Assembly: GCA_028287345.1 (NCBI GenBank)
Contig: JAQBPV010000189.1
Location: 1 to 52,310, forward strand
DNA length: 52,310 nt
Reading direction: 5' to 3'
DNA from: Gemmatimonadota bacterium
GTDB taxonomy: Bacteria > Gemmatimonadota > Gemmatimonadetes > Gemmatimonadales > Gemmatimonadaceae
Shown here: piece by piece, positions 51,670-52,310 of the stretch
Layout: each line of letters starts with the position of its first letter
Numbering within the stretch: the stretch's first letter is position 1
Notes under the pieces: generated by a model
The model's database searches: none
Told to the model about the DNA's origin: nothing
The model's input: the letters and a program-made list of their open reading frames with translations, nothing else
Made by a program: the position numbers and the translations under genes

Positions 51670-52310
51670 TTATCGTTTTCCGGCGGCTGCGAGCGAAGGC
51701 TTCTTCGCCTCGTCTTCCGGGGCCTGGCCGATCATGCGGAGGAACTCGTTCGGATCGTGCGACGCGCGGAGACAATCGTCGAGCGCGACCTCACGGTTGA
51801 CGTACAGGTTGTACAGCGCGTCGTTCATCGTCTGCATGCCGTACTTCTTGCCCGACTGCATGGTGCTGTAGATCTGGTGAATCTTGTCGTCGCGAATGAG
51901 TGCGCGCACGGCGGGCGTGACGACGAGAATCTCCGCCGCCATGGCGCGACCGCGGCCCTTCGCCTTGGGCAACAGCGTCTGCGTGATGATGCCCTCGAGC
52001 ACGAACGCGAGCTGCGCACGGACCTGGCTCTGCTGGTGCGCCGGAAACACGTCGATGATTCGGTTGATCGCCTCGGCCGCGCTGTTGGTGTGCAGCGTGG
52101 CGAATGCCAAGTGGCCGGTCTCGGAGATGGTGAGCGCCGCCTGGATGGTATCCAGGTCGCGCATCTCACCGATGAGGATGACATCGGGGTCCTGACGCAG
52201 CGCGTACTTGAGGCTCGCCTGGAAGCTCTTCGTGTCCGTCCCCACCTCGCGCTGGTTGACGATGCAACCCTGGTGGCGGTGGATGAACTCGATGGGGTCT
52301 TCGACGGTGA
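51670..52310 (-). CDS. pilT: Twitching-motility ATPase PilT, 5' end outside window
   Basis: The C-terminal ~213 residues of the retraction ATPase are visible: VEDPIEFIH (Asp box), DPDVILIGEMRD (Walker B), GHLAFATLHTNSA (His box), then AVRALIRDDKIHQIYSTMQSGKKYGMQTMNDAL, equivalent to the AIRNLIRE region specific to PilT as opposed to PilB. The N-terminus and Walker A lie right of the window. It powers pilus retraction together with PilC encoded next. The short Ala/Lys-rich tail is probably disordered. Confidence 0.95.
   Translation of the reverse strand, partial: TVEDPIEFIHRHQGCIVNQREVGTDTKSFQASLKYALRQDPDVILIGEMRDLDTIQAALTISETGHLAFATLHTNSAAEAINRIIDVFPAHQQSQVRAQLAFVLEGIITQTLLPKAKGRGRAMAAEILVVTPAVRALIRDDKIHQIYSTMQSGKKYGMQTMNDALYNLYVNREVALDDCLRASHDPNEFLRMIGQAPEDEAKKPSLAAAGKR

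Overview
The window looks like a chromosomal segment of a high-GC, Gram-negative-type soil or freshwater bacterium, most plausibly Gemmatimonadota. This is an inference from gene style: FecR regulators, many small lipoproteins, PhoX and cytochrome remnants, TolC/RND efflux, type IV pilus genes, PadR-linked membrane proteins and plant-glycan hydrolases. No rRNA or tRNA gene, CRISPR array, insertion sequence or phage gene was seen.

Layout. 1-2431 (minus): a truncated glycerol kinase coupled to its glycerol channel, then a VOC-fold protein. 2605-7763 (minus): a probable operon of a Spy/CpxP-like periplasmic protein, an orphan histidine kinase and a GH9 glucanase, preceded by a FecR protein carrying an N-terminal sigma-factor-like domain. 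8227-12562: two paralogous small proteins, an SGNH esterase with an MFS exporter, an L,D-transpeptidase-like protein, and a fusion remnant of two respiratory or phosphatase-type genes. 12716-14745 (plus): a zinc metallopeptidase coupled to an ATP-grasp gene broken by one amber codon. 14773-18564: a PAS hybrid kinase, two lipoproteins and a third member of the small-protein family. 18569-22661 (minus): a CE12-like esterase, a VapBC pair with an apparently leaderless promoter, a deletion-scarred methyltransferase, an amidohydrolase and an AlkD-type repair protein. 22947-29578: two alpha/beta hydrolases, a PadR/membrane pair, a GH144-like glucanase, a Tat-exported M20 hydrolase and a secreted trypsin-like protease. 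29745-36033: a TetR regulator divergent from a TolC-MFP-RND efflux operon, with two matching operators in the shared promoter. 50455-52310 (minus): pilC and partial pilT.

The centrepiece is 36045-50197 (minus), a tight five-gene operon. In transcription order it encodes a RetSat/CrtI-like FAD enzyme; a 2210-residue megasynthase (hotdog-AT-KS-CLF-KR-DH with no ACP); an Sfp-type phosphopantetheinyl transferase; a free-standing tandem ACP fused to a PaaI-type thioesterase; and a second 1272-residue megasynthase (degenerate hotdog, dead AT, KS, CLF). It shares the KS-CLF logic of PUFA synthases but has its carriers and release domain in trans, two KS-CLF pairs, one live AT, one KR, one DH and no enoyl reductase. 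I infer a polyene acid or lipid as product. I know of no described pathway with this architecture.

Several genes (12158-12562, 13720-14745, 20245-20555) are interrupted or deletion-scarred, which suggests ongoing gene decay in 12-21 kb.
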